64,000 nucleotides of DNA from Gilliamella sp. WF3-4 (GCF_001690275.1 NZ_LZGW01000045.1:1-64000); one strand, 5' to 3'; numbered from the stretch's first letter, positions 27,977 through 38,900 are shown. A program made the numbers and translations. Notes: generated by a model not told the origin, from the letters alone.

Positions 27977-29248
27977 ATGCAAAACAAACAACCCAACGCC
28001 ATGTCCGATTTAAGTACATGGCTTTGTTATTTAGAGCAATTACATCCTACAACTATTGATTTGGGTTTAGAACGAGTCAAAACGGTAGCTAAACGCCTAA
28101 ATTTATTACAACCTGCACCTTATGTTTTTACCGTTGCAGGCACTAATGGCAAAGGCACAACATGCCGAACTCTTGAAATGATATTGCTTGAGGCTAACTT
28201 ACAAGTTGGCGTTTATAGTTCACCTCATTTATTACGGTTTACAGAACGTGTACGTATTAATAATCAAGAGTCAAGTGAACAAAACACCATAAAAGCCTTT
28301 GTAGAAATAGAAAAAGCCAGAGGCGATATATCGCTTACTTATTTTGAATATGCAACATTGGCTGCGCTTTATCAATTTAAACAAGCAAAATTAGATGTTG
28401 TTATATTAGAAGTTGGGCTTGGTGGGAGGCTTGATGCAACTAATATTGTTGATGCTGATGTAGCCGTAGTTACCACAATTGGCATTGATCATGTTGATTA
28501 TTTAGGGGAAACCCGTGAAAGCATAGGACGAGAAAAAGCAGGTATTTTCAAGCCTAAAAGTATTGCTATTGTAGGCGAGCCAGAAATACCTGAATCCATC
28601 TTAAATGCAGCTAAATTAGCCAGTTGTCCTATCCATGCGGTCAATGGCGATTGGCACTATCAACAAGTTAGCGAAGATGCTTGGACATTTAAATCACCAA
28701 TAAAGCAATATGACAATCTACCTATTGCCGATGTTCCTTTAGCTAATGCCGCAACCGCAATTGCTGCCTTAAGTTACTCATCACTTAAAATAACCAAAGA
28801 ACAAATAACTAAAGGTTTGGCAAAATCTAAATTGATTGGGCGTTTTCAAATTATTCAAAAAAAGCCTCTTGTGATCCTTGATGTCGCACATAACCCACAT
28901 GCCGCAGGCTATTTAACACAACAATTGGAAAAACTAAAAATGGAATATCCAAGTATTAGTGAAGTTAGATTTGTTGTTGGTATGCTTAAAGATAAAGATA
29001 TTAAAAGTACGTTGTCCATTTTAAAAGGTGATAAATGGTATTGCGCTTCACTTTATGGTGAGCGAGGTTGTAGCGCAGCAGTATTAAAACAGCACTTATT
29101 AAGTAAAGGTGAGCTTAATATATCAACATTTGATACAGTTTCTACTGCTTATCAAACAGCAATTCAAGATGCTAAAGAGGATGATATTATTGTGGTATGT
29201 GGCTCATTTCATACGGTATCAGAGGTTTTAGCTGAAACAGAGCATTAA
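27977..29248 (+). CDS. folC: Folylpolyglutamate synthase / dihydrofolate synthase
   Basis: Adds glutamate to folates and makes dihydrofolate. The 423 aa (E. coli 422) show the ATP loop GTNGKGTTCRTLE, ARGDISLTYFEYATL, the long conserved block starting LDVVILEVGLGGRLDATN, and DVAHNPHAA. I chose the ATG at 27977; a TTG six bases earlier is possible and neither has a strong ribosome site, so translation may be coupled to accD. Confidence 0.95.
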   Translation: MQNKQPNAMSDLSTWLCYLEQLHPTTIDLGLERVKTVAKRLNLLQPAPYVFTVAGTNGKGTTCRTLEMILLEANLQVGVYSSPHLLRFTERVRINNQESSEQNTIKAFVEIEKARGDISLTYFEYATLAALYQFKQAKLDVVILEVGLGGRLDATNIVDADVAVVTTIGIDHVDYLGETRESIGREKAGIFKPKSIAIVGEPEIPESILNAAKLASCPIHAVNGDWHYQQVSEDAWTFKSPIKQYDNLPIADVPLANAATAIAALSYSSLKITKEQITKGLAKSKLIGRFQIIQKKPLVILDVAHNPHAAGYLTQQLEKLKMEYPSISEVRFVVGMLKDKDIKSTLSILKGDKWYCASLYGERGCSAAVLKQHLLSKGELNISTFDTVSTAYQTAIQDAKEDDIIVVCGSFHTVSEVLAETEH

Positions 29249-29842
29249 GTGAAATTGAACATGGTGAACAATCAAAAAATTAGCCCCAAAAACCAAAATA
29301 AAGTAAGGAATCGCCTTGTAGGTTTTGCTACATTATTGCTTATTATCGCAGCAATTATCCCTTCCATTATAACGGATAAATCCAACTTACGAACTTCGAC
29401 AACACCTATTTTGCAACCAGAAGTGATTACTCAGCAAAACCGTGAAGTAGAATCCCCAGATGATTTTGATGACAATTTAACCAGTGATAGGTCAAAAGAT
29501 TCTTATATATCAGACTCAGAGCAAAATCCAAGTTCATTTGTTTCGCCAGATATTGTTGATATCGACACTTCAACAACGATAGCTAATTCTTCAACTTCGC
29601 AACAAGAACCTAAACCTTATATGATCCAGCTTACTGCTTTGAAAAATAGGCAAAAAATAGAAGAATTAGTTGCATTATTAAGGTTAAATAATTATAACGT
29701 TAGAACAATACCACAAAAGCCTGAACCTGATCAGTTAATTAAGTTACAGGTTGGCCCATATGCTAATAAAAAGCAAGCAGAACAAGTCATTATTAACTTA
29801 AGTAATCTAACAAAATTAAAAGGTATGATCGTTGCGAATTAA
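29249..29842 (+). CDS. dedD: SPOR-domain cell-division protein DedD
   Basis: A 197-aa bitopic inner-membrane protein: basic N-terminus, one transmembrane helix (GFATLLLIIAAIIPSII), a low-complexity acidic Ser/Thr linker and a C-terminal SPOR domain from about residue 125 (YMIQLTALKNRQK ... LKGMIVAN) that binds denuded septal peptidoglycan. GTG 29249 is taken as start; ATG 29261 is an alternative. Order accD-folC-dedD-cvpA-purF equals E. coli. Confidence 0.9.
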   Translation: MKLNMVNNQKISPKNQNKVRNRLVGFATLLLIIAAIIPSIITDKSNLRTSTTPILQPEVITQQNREVESPDDFDDNLTSDRSKDSYISDSEQNPSSFVSPDIVDIDTSTTIANSSTSQQEPKPYMIQLTALKNRQKIEELVALLRLNNYNVRTIPQKPEPDQLIKLQVGPYANKKQAEQVIINLSNLTKLKGMIVAN

Positions 29843-29928
29843 GTTCTGTTTTATTGGTTGCTATCGTTTTTTTATGTTGTAAACAGTAATTAAAATAAAA
29901 TATTATTAATATAAAATTGTGAATTATT

Positions 29929-30417
29929 ATGTTGAATTGGATTGATTTTACGATTATCGGAGTGATTGCATTCTCGGCATTGATTAGCATTGTGCGAGGA
30001 TTTATACGAGAAGCATTATCATTAATTAGTTGGATCTTAGCTTTTTTTATTTCCAGCCGATTTTATATCTATATTACCGATTATTTAACTTATTTTGATA
30101 GCGATATAATACGTATTGCAGTAGCTATTGTTCTCCTTTTTATTACTACACTATTGGTTTGTGCGATAGTGTCTTATGTTATTGGTCAATTAGTTCAAAA
30201 AACCGGATTATCTGGCACTGATCGCATATTAGGTATCTGTTTTGGTGTGCTACGAGGAGTTTTAGTTGTTGCTGCAATACTCTTTTTAGTTGATACTTTT
30301 ACACCGTTATCGCAATCACCTTACTGGGTGCAATCGCAGCTAATTCCACATTTTCATTTTATTATTCGTTGGTTTTTTGATTTTATACAGCAGTCTTCTT
30401 CTTTTTTAGTACAATAA
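29929..30417 (+). CDS. cvpA: Colicin V production family membrane protein CvpA
   Basis: A 162-aa protein, exactly the E. coli length. It starts with the conserved [27 protein letters not shown] segment and has four hydrophobic segments. Required in E. coli for colicin V export and envelope homeostasis. Lies 17 bases before purF, the usual pairing. Confidence 0.93.
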   Translation: MLNWIDFTIIGVIAFSALISIVRGFIREALSLISWILAFFISSRFYIYITDYLTYFDSDIIRIAVAIVLLFITTLLVCAIVSYVIGQLVQKTGLSGTDRILGICFGVLRGVLVVAAILFLVDTFTPLSQSPYWVQSQLIPHFHFIIRWFFDFIQQSSSFLVQ

Positions 30418-30434
30418 ATCGAGGTAACTATAGC

Positions 30435-31952
30435 ATGTGTGGTGTCGTTGGTATTGTAGGGTATAGTACTGTTAATCAATCGATCTATGATGCATTGACT
30501 GTTTTGCAGCATCGAGGGCAAGATGCCGCAGGGATTGTGACTATTGATAATCAAAATCGCTTTCGTTTACGCAAAGCAAATGGCTTAGTTAGAGATGTGT
30601 TTCAAGAACATCATATGCAACGGTTGCAAGGTAATTTGGGCATAGGGCATATTCGTTATCCAACAGCAGGTAGTTCCAATCCATCCGAAGCGCAACCATT
30701 TTATGTTAATTCACCTTATGGTATTGCTCTTGCCCACAATGGAAATTTAACCAATACTGAAAAAATACGCAATAAAGTATTTGAGCTAGCAAGAAGGCAT
30801 ATCAACACGAATTCTGATTCTGAAGTTTTACTCAATATTTTTGCTCACGAACTCGACAAATTCCCAACTTATCCTCTAACCGCAGATAATATTTTTACCG
30901 CAATACATCATGTACATAACATTATTAAAGGTGCCTATGCATGTGTTGCGATGATTATTGGCCATGGTCTTGTTGCTTTTCGTGATCCTTATGGGATTCG
31001 CCCTTTAGTGATAGGCAAACGTACTCTTGAAAATCAAAAAGTCGAATACATGGTTGCATCTGAAAGCGTCGCATTAGATATTCTTGATTTTGAATTTATG
31101 CGAGATGTCGAGCCAGGCGAAGCCATCTATATTACTCAAGATGGCCAATTATATTCTCAACAATGTTCCAACAATCCTCAATATTACCCATGTATTTTCG
31201 AATATGTTTATTTTGCAAGACCAGATTCATTAATGAATGGCGTATCGGTTTATCAATCACGTATTTTGATGGGGCAAAAGCTTGGGCAAAAAATAGCGAG
31301 AGAGTGGAAAGATATTGATATTGATGTTGTCATCCCTATCCCCGAAACATCATGCGATGCGGCATTTGAAATAGCACGTATTTTAAACAAACCTTATCGC
31401 CAAGGATTTGTTAAAAATCGCTATATTGGTCGCACTTTTATCATGCCAGGACAAAGCACACGTAAATTATCAGTAAGAAGAAAACTCAATGCGAATCGTA
31501 TTGAATTTGAAGGCAAAAATGTACTATTAGTTGACGATTCTGTTGTTCGTGGCACAACCTCAAAGGAAATTCTTGAAATGGTCCGTTCAGTTGGTGCCAA
31601 AAAAGTTTATTTAGCATCTGCTGCACCAGAAATTAGACACCCCAATGTTTATGGGATCGATATGCCTGTTGCCAGTGAACTTATTGCCTATAATCGAACG
31701 GTTGATGAAATAGCAAAAGATATTGGTGCTGATAAACTTATTTTTCAAGATTTATCTGATTTAATTGATTCAATTACACAGCAAAATCCTAATATTCATC
31801 ATTTAGAGTGTTCTGTTTTTGATGGAAAATATATTACTGAAGGGATTGATGATAACTATTTGTCATTATTAGAACAAAAAAGAACTGAAAGTAAAAAATC
31901 TTCAGAATCTAAAGAGCCTGAAAACTTAGAGATTTATAATGAAGGACAATAA
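30435..31952 (+). CDS. purF: Amidophosphoribosyltransferase
   Basis: First committed step of purine synthesis. The 505 aa (same as E. coli) start MCGVVGI with the catalytic Cys2 exposed after Met removal. An N-terminal glutaminase domain ([13 protein letters not shown]) is followed by a phosphoribosyltransferase domain with the PRPP motif [14 protein letters not shown]. No operator for PurR was recognised upstream of cvpA. Confidence 0.97.
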   Translation: MCGVVGIVGYSTVNQSIYDALTVLQHRGQDAAGIVTIDNQNRFRLRKANGLVRDVFQEHHMQRLQGNLGIGHIRYPTAGSSNPSEAQPFYVNSPYGIALAHNGNLTNTEKIRNKVFELARRHINTNSDSEVLLNIFAHELDKFPTYPLTADNIFTAIHHVHNIIKGAYACVAMIIGHGLVAFRDPYGIRPLVIGKRTLENQKVEYMVASESVALDILDFEFMRDVEPGEAIYITQDGQLYSQQCSNNPQYYPCIFEYVYFARPDSLMNGVSVYQSRILMGQKLGQKIAREWKDIDIDVVIPIPETSCDAAFEIARILNKPYRQGFVKNRYIGRTFIMPGQSTRKLSVRRKLNANRIEFEGKNVLLVDDSVVRGTTSKEILEMVRSVGAKKVYLASAAPEIRHPNVYGIDMPVASELIAYNRTVDEIAKDIGADKLIFQDLSDLIDSITQQNPNIHHLECSVFDGKYITEGIDDNYLSLLEQKRTESKKSSESKEPENLEIYNEGQ

Positions 31953-32415
31953 AACAACAATAGCTGTTGTAAAAGAGCAGAAATATTACATAAAGACCTA
32001 ATCCCAAAATTTAAGTTTTTATTGAAATAGTATTTTTAGCTTATTATTTTTAACATTTTTTATGTCATCCTACGTAAAATATGGGCGTTATTTAATCATT
32101 GTTTTTCATAAAGATATAATCAAATGTAATGAAATTAGCAAAAAAATACAAATTAATAAATTGAATTATATAAAGAAATTCTAAACTAATAAAAAAAGAT
32201 CAAAAAAAGTAATAAAATATTTTGATAAATGACTTTTTTGTAATAGAATTGCAAAACTTAAGTAAGCTTTGTAAAGAAATGTAAAGCACAAAAGAAGAAA
32301 CCGTGCTCTAAAATATATTAATAAATAATAACATTGATATTTAATAAAGATAAATTGATATTGGCTATAAATTTTATGTTATGGGCATTGTCGGTGGAAT
32401 ATAAGGACTATTAAG
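31953..32415. other. Long AT-rich leader region of the intimin-like gene
   Basis: 463 bp without a credible gene. Direct repeats TGTAAAG occur at 32271-32277 and 32280-32286. A ribosome site TAAGGA lies 10 bases before the ATG at 32416. Its length and AT richness suggest a regulated surface-protein promoter; no specific operator was recognised. Confidence 0.5.
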
Positions 32416-35100
32416 ATGAGAAAGAATCTTAATTTAACAATTATCTCTGCATTTGTAATTGCCACATTAAGTTGGCAATCTGCTTATGCTACTGATGCTC
32501 AGGTATCGCAAGGTCCTGTAGATAGCAATGCGATAATTGAATTAAAAGATGGCTCAAAAGCTCGTGAAATGATTAATAATCAGCAACGTAGTCTTTATCA
32601 GATTGCGCTTTTAAGTAGTATCTCTATTTCAGAATTACGTGCAATGAACGCCGGGCGTTTTGATAAAAAAGATGTTGTTAATGTCGGTGAGCGCATTGTT
32701 TTGCCTGAAAACTCTCCTTTATTGCCGGCAATTAAAATAAAAGATGACAAAGATGACAAACATGTTAATTTGCCTCAGCTTGGCTCAGATGATAACTATG
32801 ATGTAAAAAAAGACAAAGATGCACTTTCAACGCAAATTGCTTCAACTTTGCAAACTTTAGCTAGTCAGGATTGGAAGCAAATCACTTCGCCAGACAACGG
32901 TGGTTTATCAGGGCATTTAAAAAATAAAGGTAGAGATTACGCCGAAAGTTATGTACGCAATGGAGTTAAAAGCCAAGTTGTTGATCCAGTTCGTAATGCT
33001 GTACAGGATTTTTTAGGGCGTTTTGGTACCGCTCAGTTGCAATTTGATCTGAGTGATAAAGGGGAATTTAATAACGTTAACCTAAAATTATTTAGCCCAT
33101 TATATGATTCTGAAGATACATTAATATTTAGCCAAATATCATTTCAAGAATATGAGCATAAGCGCCGTATAGGTAACTTTGGTATTGGTCAACGTTGGGA
33201 TGTTGCTGATAAAACATGGTTACTTGGTTATAACGTATTTTTTGATCATGATTTCCAGCGTGATCACAACCGCTTAGGTATTGGTGCTGAAGCGTGGAGT
33301 GATTACATGAAATTTGCGGTTAACTATTATCATCCATTATCTGATTGGAAAGATTCTAAGGATTTCGATGATTACTTAGAACGTGCAGCGAGGGGATTTG
33401 ATGTTCGCTTCCAAGGGTATTTACCACAATATCCGCATTTAGGCGGATCACTGATGTATGAGCAATACTATGGTGATAAAGTAGCTTTATTTGGTAAAGA
33501 TAATCTACAAAAAGATCCAAGAGCCATTACTGTTGGTCTTGATTATACGCCAGTTCCTCTTTTCACGATTAAAGCTGAACATAAACGGGGTCAAGATAAT
33601 AAAAAGGCAACTAAAGCAGAATTAACGATGAACTATCGTATAGGCACGCCATTAAAAGATCAATTGGATCCAGATATGGTTCAATCAGCTCGTTCTTTAA
33701 AGGGTAGCCGTTATGATTTAGTTGACCGTAATAACTATATTGTTCTTGAATATAAAGAAAAGAAAATGTCTGTCGATCTAGGGCTTGAACAAACGCAATT
33801 GATCGAAGGACAAACTTATCCATTAAGTATTAGTGTTCATAATGCTAAGGATTTATCAAGCCTAGTATGGTCTGGTGATATGCTAGAAATTGATGCTGGA
33901 GGTGGTTTTTTATGTGCAGCAGCAGGGACATGTTCTGCTTCTTCATGGCTTAATCCTCCTACTGATACCAATAACTGGCAAATTGTTGCACCAAGTTATG
34001 TTGATCAAAATGGCCAACGTCGTCCAGTGAGCACAAATGGTAAATATTCTTTATCGGTATCAGTTACAGATAGTCGTGGTAAATCCGCAACATCTAATGC
34101 AGTCAGCTTTGAGGTATTGCCCGATCCAGCAATGCGTAAAGTTGGCGTCTGGGCAGTTGATAGTTCAGGGAATAAAACAACCTTAGCGACTCAAAGAGCT
34201 GATGGTTTAAGTAGTTTGACAGTATTGGCAACGCTTGTTAAGCCAAAGGTAGACAACGGTTCAGTCAACTCATTTGATGATGTAGATGGCTTTAGTGATA
34301 ATGAAATAATGGATCGTATACCAGGAACATTTAAAGAATTTTCAGCATTATGGACTGCAACGAGTAACGGTGAAAAAATAGCTTTAATTAATGGTACTTC
34401 GGGCGATGTAAACGAATGCCCAGAGCAAAAACCTTGCGTGATTGTCAAATCCTTTGAGAAAGTTGCAAAAGGTCAAAAAGTGTCATCTGATGCTTCAACC
34501 GCAGCGGGCATAGAAGTGATTGGTGACAGTTATACTTTAGATGTGGCTTCAAATATTGAGGGAATAGTTGATTTTTCAATTTCGTTAGATCAATACGGTT
34601 TTGGTTCATCATTTAATAAAGCTGCTGTTAATTTTTCTGGCGGTAAATCAGGTTACATTGAAGTTTGGAAGGCAGATGGAACATTAGTTGCTAAAAGTGA
34701 AGGGGCTATACTTCAGTTTACCCCAGCAGGACCAAAAGAATGGTTAGTTGGTCATGAATACTATGTTAAAGCGTTTACCACAAACAATACACCAATTGCT
34801 GATCCGTTTGTTATTTGGTCATTAGTTGGTTCAAATGATAAAGCTTGTCCTGGTACTCATGCGACTTTATTGGAACATGATGTTATTAGTCATCCTAAAG
34901 GACCATGGTTTAACGTTGCTATGGGTAAAGATGCACCTTACAAAATAAGGGGGATAAATGACAGTTATGCAACATCAGGCACTAGTATTCAAGCTGTAGC
35001 AGATGCGCCAACCAGTTTATTAGATTTCAGCCCAATTTCGGCACCATCTTCTGCGTGTGCAGGCGATCAAGGATTTAAATTACAAGTAACTGTCTTGTAA
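32416..35100 (+). CDS. Intimin/invasin-like inverse autotransporter with LysM domain
   Basis: Surface adhesin-type protein of 894 aa. Order: signal peptide (cleavage near AYA, about residue 26); a LysM-type peptidoglycan-binding module (SLYQIALLSSIS ... VGERIVLP, about 55-100); an inverse-autotransporter beta-barrel region (about 135-440) with hallmarks FGTAQLQFDL, GNFGIGQRWD and FFDHDFQRDHNRLGIGAE; then a passenger of Ig-like domains (from about 450) with few Cys. The family inserts the barrel in the outer membrane and exposes the C-terminal passenger. A secreted protein is encoded downstream. The host ligand is unknown. Confidence 0.92.
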   Translation: MRKNLNLTIISAFVIATLSWQSAYATDAQVSQGPVDSNAIIELKDGSKAREMINNQQRSLYQIALLSSISISELRAMNAGRFDKKDVVNVGERIVLPENSPLLPAIKIKDDKDDKHVNLPQLGSDDNYDVKKDKDALSTQIASTLQTLASQDWKQITSPDNGGLSGHLKNKGRDYAESYVRNGVKSQVVDPVRNAVQDFLGRFGTAQLQFDLSDKGEFNNVNLKLFSPLYDSEDTLIFSQISFQEYEHKRRIGNFGIGQRWDVADKTWLLGYNVFFDHDFQRDHNRLGIGAEAWSDYMKFAVNYYHPLSDWKDSKDFDDYLERAARGFDVRFQGYLPQYPHLGGSLMYEQYYGDKVALFGKDNLQKDPRAITVGLDYTPVPLFTIKAEHKRGQDNKKATKAELTMNYRIGTPLKDQLDPDMVQSARSLKGSRYDLVDRNNYIVLEYKEKKMSVDLGLEQTQLIEGQTYPLSISVHNAKDLSSLVWSGDMLEIDAGGGFLCAAAGTCSASSWLNPPTDTNNWQIVAPSYVDQNGQRRPVSTNGKYSLSVSVTDSRGKSATSNAVSFEVLPDPAMRKVGVWAVDSSGNKTTLATQRADGLSSLTVLATLVKPKVDNGSVNSFDDVDGFSDNEIMDRIPGTFKEFSALWTATSNGEKIALINGTSGDVNECPEQKPCVIVKSFEKVAKGQKVSSDASTAAGIEVIGDSYTLDVASNIEGIVDFSISLDQYGFGSSFNKAAVNFSGGKSGYIEVWKADGTLVAKSEGAILQFTPAGPKEWLVGHEYYVKAFTTNNTPIADPFVIWSLVGSNDKACPGTHATLLEHDVISHPKGPWFNVAMGKDAPYKIRGINDSYATSGTSIQAVADAPTSLLDFSPISAPSSACAGDQGFKLQVTVL

Positions 35101-35111
35101 TAGAACAAGAA

Positions 35112-35166
35112 TTTTGATTATCGAGCCGTATCGTTAATCAAAAGGAAACACCAGTAAAAGTGGTGT
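35112..35166 (+). other. Two intercistronic hairpins between the adhesin and its partner
   Basis: The stem TTTTGATTA/TAATCAAAA (35112-35120 with 35135-35143) is followed by ACACCA/TGGTGT (35148-35153 with 35161-35166). Neither has a T tract, so they are more likely mRNA-processing or stability elements than terminators. Confidence 0.45.
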
Positions 35167-35215
35167 ATTTATATAAATACAACATGTTAATTGATAGAAA
35201 AATAGGAAGTTAAAC

Positions 35216-36208
35216 ATGAAAAATTTTACAGTAAAAAAAGTTGCGTTAGGCTTGCTTTTGGCTGGCTATGCAGCAAGTAGCGCATTTGCAATAGGTGGGA
35301 CAACCCAAGCAGTTATCGCCGGTAATGCACCTGTAATGAAAGCTGACGACTCATCAGCAGAGCATACAATGGCGGTCTCTTTCAAACGTGATGGCCGTCT
35401 TCTTACTAGCAACGACACACTTAAAGTTAACGATACAATTCACATTCAATATAAATTGATCGATGCAGATGGCGATACAGATACTTCAGGAATAAAAGAC
35501 TCCTTAAAAGTTTTTGTTAGAGATACAAATAATCAATGGGTTACTGTACCTGTAACAGCCAGTGCAACGTATAATAATGACGGAGTAGGTGAAATTTCAT
35601 TCGCTATTACTAACGATTTTGCTGGTAAAACTGAAATTGGTTTTAAAATTTTAGAAAGAACAGATTTTGGTTACCCTCTATCAAACCAATGGATAACTGT
35701 AAGTGATATTTTTGCTAGTAATCCTCCAGATGTAACGCCAACTGATCCGACTAACCCGGGTCCAGGTCCAGACAACCCAGGTAACCCAACAGATCCAACA
35801 GGTCCTGGTAAGATTGATCCTAATCACCCTGGTCGTGGGCCAATTGAATCTGATTCGTATCAAGTCTATATTTACAAGTTAGATGCAGCTGGTAATCTAG
35901 AAGAAGCCGTTGATTATGCAACTACAGCGGTTAGTCCTAAATATGGTGAAAAATTTGCGGTAGTAGTGAAGGATACAGCAGATAATGGGGATTATACCTC
36001 AAGATATACTTATGAATGGTACGTAACTGGTGCATATGAGGGAGTAAACGCAGCAGATGCAGTTGCTCTATCTGGCGCATATAATAAAGTAGGGGTTAAC
36101 GATGCTATCTTATTAGGTTCAGATTCTGGAGCTAAGCATAATAGCCTGTACTCAACAGATTATAAGGCTGGTATTCAAGGTTATAAACTTGCAGTTAGAA
36201 CAAAGTAA
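35216..36208 (+). CDS. Secreted two-domain protein, partner of the intimin-like adhesin
   Basis: A 330-aa protein with a signal peptide (cleavage near AFA, residue 25). An N-terminal beta-type domain (about 30-165) is followed by a Pro/Gly/Asp-rich linker (about 170-210) with repeated TDP and PGP units, and by a second domain (about 215-330) containing YTYEWYVTGAYEG, reminiscent of Ig-like passenger repeats. No catalytic motif is seen. Position 115 bp behind the adhesin and similar domain style suggest an accessory surface protein. Family not recognised. A strong terminator follows. Confidence 0.7.
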   Translation: MKNFTVKKVALGLLLAGYAASSAFAIGGTTQAVIAGNAPVMKADDSSAEHTMAVSFKRDGRLLTSNDTLKVNDTIHIQYKLIDADGDTDTSGIKDSLKVFVRDTNNQWVTVPVTASATYNNDGVGEISFAITNDFAGKTEIGFKILERTDFGYPLSNQWITVSDIFASNPPDVTPTDPTNPGPGPDNPGNPTDPTGPGKIDPNHPGRGPIESDSYQVYIYKLDAAGNLEEAVDYATTAVSPKYGEKFAVVVKDTADNGDYTSRYTYEWYVTGAYEGVNAADAVALSGAYNKVGVNDAILLGSDSGAKHNSLYSTDYKAGIQGYKLAVRTK

Positions 36209-36227
36209 GTTAAGCCATGTTGCTATC

Positions 36228-36256
36228 AAAAACCACTCTTTTGAGTGGTTTTTTTG
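36228..36256 (+). terminator. Terminator after the adhesin pair
   Basis: The stem ACCACTC/GAGTGGT with a TTTT loop (36232-36249) is followed by a run of T. Confidence 0.92.
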
Positions 36257-36342
36257 TTAGTGATGAAGCATTACTTTGTATGCTTTATATTATCTAAGCT
36301 TTGTTATAAAATAATTATAATTTGAATTTATTGTTATAATAT

Positions 36343-36549
36343 ATGATTATTCCTTGGCAAGACCTCGATCCACAAACATTAACTAATCTAATTGAATATT
36401 TTGTATTACGCGAAGGTACTGACTACGGTTTACAAGAAAAATCACTACAAGAAAAGGTTGATGAAGTTAAACTGCAATTAATTAATGGCTCTGTTGCAAT
36501 TTTTTGGTCGCAATTGCACGAAACAATGGATATTAAGCCAATCAAATAA
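36343..36549 (+). CDS. yheU: UPF0270 family protein YheU
   Basis: A 68-aa protein of unknown function matching E. coli YheU (72 aa) through the motifs [20 protein letters not shown] and a terminal SQLHETMDI. In E. coli yheU lies in the neighbourhood of crp, and it precedes crp here too. Confidence 0.88.
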   Translation: MIIPWQDLDPQTLTNLIEYFVLREGTDYGLQEKSLQEKVDEVKLQLINGSVAIFWSQLHETMDIKPIK

Positions 36550-36634
36550 TGGTTAAAATGATTGTTTGTATATAATTTATTGTGTAACTTTGTTATAGTG
36601 TTATTGTTGTAAATTAAATGGAGAGGTGGGAATA

Positions 36635-37264
36635 ATGATTGGTAAACAGCAATCGGATACAACGTTAGAATGGTTTTTATCTCATTGCCATATTCATAAA
36701 TATCCAGCTAAGAGTACTCTTATACATCAAGGCGAAAAAGCAGAAACTCTCTATTACATTTTAAAAGGTTCTGTAGCAGTATTGATTAAGGATGATGAAG
36801 GTAATGAAATGATTTTATCTTATTTAAACCAAAATCAATTTTTGGGCGAGTTGGGACTTTTTGAAGAAGGTACTGAGCGAACTGCTTGGGTTAAAGCCAA
36901 AACAAGTTGTGAGGTTGCAGAAATTTCGTATAAAAAATTTAAACAGCTTGTTCAAGTCAATCCAGATATTTTAATGCATCTTGCCAGTCAAATGGCAAGT
37001 CGATTACAAGTCACATCTGAAAAAGTCAGTAATTTAGCCTTTTTAGACGTTGCTGGGCGTATTGCGCAAACGCTTTTAAACCTTGCTAAACAACCTGATG
37101 CTATGACACACCCTGATGGTATGCAAATAAAAATTACACGCCAAGAAATAGGTCAAATTGTTGGTTGTTCGCGTGAGACGGTGGGGCGAATTTTAAAAAT
37201 GCTTGAAGATCAGCATTTAATCTCAGCTCATGGCAAGACAATTGTTGTTTATGGTACGCGTTGA
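36635..37264 (+). CDS. crp: cAMP receptor protein (catabolite regulator)
   Basis: Global cAMP-dependent transcription factor. The ATG at 36635 follows GGAGAGGTGGG and gives 209 aa, the E. coli mature length. The cyclic-nucleotide pocket is intact ([15 protein letters not shown]; Thr where E. coli has Ser83, a conservative change). The recognition helix region [14 protein letters not shown] is identical to E. coli, so the DNA site should be the usual TGTGA-N6-TCACA. The longer GTG start at 36626 is rejected. Confidence 0.97.
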   Translation: MIGKQQSDTTLEWFLSHCHIHKYPAKSTLIHQGEKAETLYYILKGSVAVLIKDDEGNEMILSYLNQNQFLGELGLFEEGTERTAWVKAKTSCEVAEISYKKFKQLVQVNPDILMHLASQMASRLQVTSEKVSNLAFLDVAGRIAQTLLNLAKQPDAMTHPDGMQIKITRQEIGQIVGCSRETVGRILKMLEDQHLISAHGKTIVVYGTR

Positions 37265-37316
37265 TTGACCAAGATGATATAATTAATACAATGATTAATA
37301 CAATACGAGATATCGC

Positions 37317-38033
37317 ATGACACAAAAAAGAGGTATTCCAAGTCATGTGGCTATAATTATGGATGGTAATGGTCGTTGGGCTCAGCAACGTAACCAGTTA
37401 CGCGCTGTTGGTCATCGGGCAGGATTAAAAACGGTACGGAAAATTGTGGCTTACGCGGCAACTTTAAAAGTTAAAGTTCTTACTTTATATGCATTTAGCA
37501 GTGAAAACTGGAGGCGCCCACCCAATGAAGTTTCCGCTCTGATTTCCCTTTTTATCTATGCATTAAAACGAGAAATCAAAAGTTTGAATAAAAATAATGT
37601 TCGCTTGAATATTATTGGTGATATATCTCGTTTTAGTGATAATTTACAAAATATGATTATTCAAGCGCAAAATTTAACCAAAAACAATTCAGGTTTAGTA
37701 CTAAATATTGCCGCCAACTATGGTGGGCGTTGGGATATTTTGCAATCGGCAAAAAAAATGGCTACCCAAGTGACTAACGGTGAGATCACTTTAGATGAAG
37801 TAACAGAAGATCGTTTTGCTTCAATAATGTGTATGGGAGAATTTCCTGATGTTGATTTAGTTATCCGTACTGGGGGAGAATATCGAATCAGTAATTTTTT
37901 GTTATGGCAGATTGCTTATTCTGAACTCTATTTTACCGATACTTTATGGCCTGATTTTAACCAAACTTTATTTGATGAAGCAATCAATGCATTTAATGCC
38001 AGAGAGAGACGCTTTGGTGGCATTCGCAATTAA
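37317..38033 (+). CDS. uppS: Undecaprenyl diphosphate synthase
   Basis: Makes the C55 lipid carrier for peptidoglycan. The 238 aa (E. coli 253) show the catalytic IIMDGNGRWA (Asp16), SSENWRRP, and RTGGEYRISNFLLWQIAYSELYF; the Tyr in GGEYR is His in E. coli. It heads a long envelope operon: uppS-cdsA-rseP-bamA-skp-lpxD. Confidence 0.96.
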   Translation: MTQKRGIPSHVAIIMDGNGRWAQQRNQLRAVGHRAGLKTVRKIVAYAATLKVKVLTLYAFSSENWRRPPNEVSALISLFIYALKREIKSLNKNNVRLNIIGDISRFSDNLQNMIIQAQNLTKNNSGLVLNIAANYGGRWDILQSAKKMATQVTNGEITLDEVTEDRFASIMCMGEFPDVDLVIRTGGEYRISNFLLWQIAYSELYFTDTLWPDFNQTLFDEAINAFNARERRFGGIRN

Positions 38034-38042
38034 GGATCATTT

Positions 38043-38900
38043 ATGTTAATTCATCGTATACTTGCTGCAGCTGTGCTTATTCCACTTGTCATAGTCGTTC
38101 TTTTTTTTGTTCCTTTATCTGTATTTTCTCTAACTATTATTTTGGTCTGTGGATTAGCTGCATGGGAATGGGCTCAGTTTCTTCATATTACTAAAAAACG
38201 TTCAAAATTAATATTTGCTCTTTCAATCGTTGTTTTATTAACTATACTTTATTTGATCCCAAATTCAGTTGAATTAAAAATAAAGCTATACACTGTGATT
38301 TTATCTTTATCAATTATATGGTGGCTAATTGCTTTGTATTTGGTGGTTAGTTATCCAGATACAACCAAATACTGGAGTGATTCAACGGTTATTAATTCAA
38401 CTTTTATAAAGCTACTATTTGCTTTTTTTACGATAGTGCCATTTTTTATTGGTATGATTGAACTAAGAGCAATTAACTATATGTCTAATTCTTATACTGG
38501 TGCAGTTTGCTTACTTTATGTTTTTGTGTTGGTCTGGGCAACAGATACAGGTGCTTATTTTGCAGGACGCGCATTTGGTAAACGAAAATTAGCTGCAAAA
38601 GTTTCTCCAGGTAAGACCATAGAAGGTTTTATTGGTGGTATAAGTGTGGCTATCATAATTAGTATCATTGCTTATATACTTAATTTATTTGATATGACAT
38701 TTAGTACATTTTTTATTAGCTCTTTATCGGCAATTTTTGTTTCGGTTTTAGGTGATTTAACTGAAAGCATGTTTAAGCGTGAAGCAGGTATAAAAGATAG
38801 TGGTCACTTAATTCCAGGTCATGGTGGAATTTTAGATCGTATTGATAGTTTAACTGCTGCTGTTCCTGTTTTTACTACATTATCTTTTTATTTATTATAA
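38043..38900 (+). CDS. cdsA: Phosphatidate cytidylyltransferase
   Basis: Makes CDP-diacylglycerol. A 285-aa polytopic protein with about eight hydrophobic segments and the C-terminal signature SVLGDLTESMFKREAGIKDSGHLIPGHGGILDRIDS, partly listed here as its key blocks: GDLTES, KREAGIKD and GHGGILDR. It starts nine bases after uppS. Confidence 0.95.
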   Translation: MLIHRILAAAVLIPLVIVVLFFVPLSVFSLTIILVCGLAAWEWAQFLHITKKRSKLIFALSIVVLLTILYLIPNSVELKIKLYTVILSLSIIWWLIALYLVVSYPDTTKYWSDSTVINSTFIKLLFAFFTIVPFFIGMIELRAINYMSNSYTGAVCLLYVFVLVWATDTGAYFAGRAFGKRKLAAKVSPGKTIEGFIGGISVAIIISIIAYILNLFDMTFSTFFISSLSAIFVSVLGDLTESMFKREAGIKDSGHLIPGHGGILDRIDSLTAAVPVFTTLSFYLL

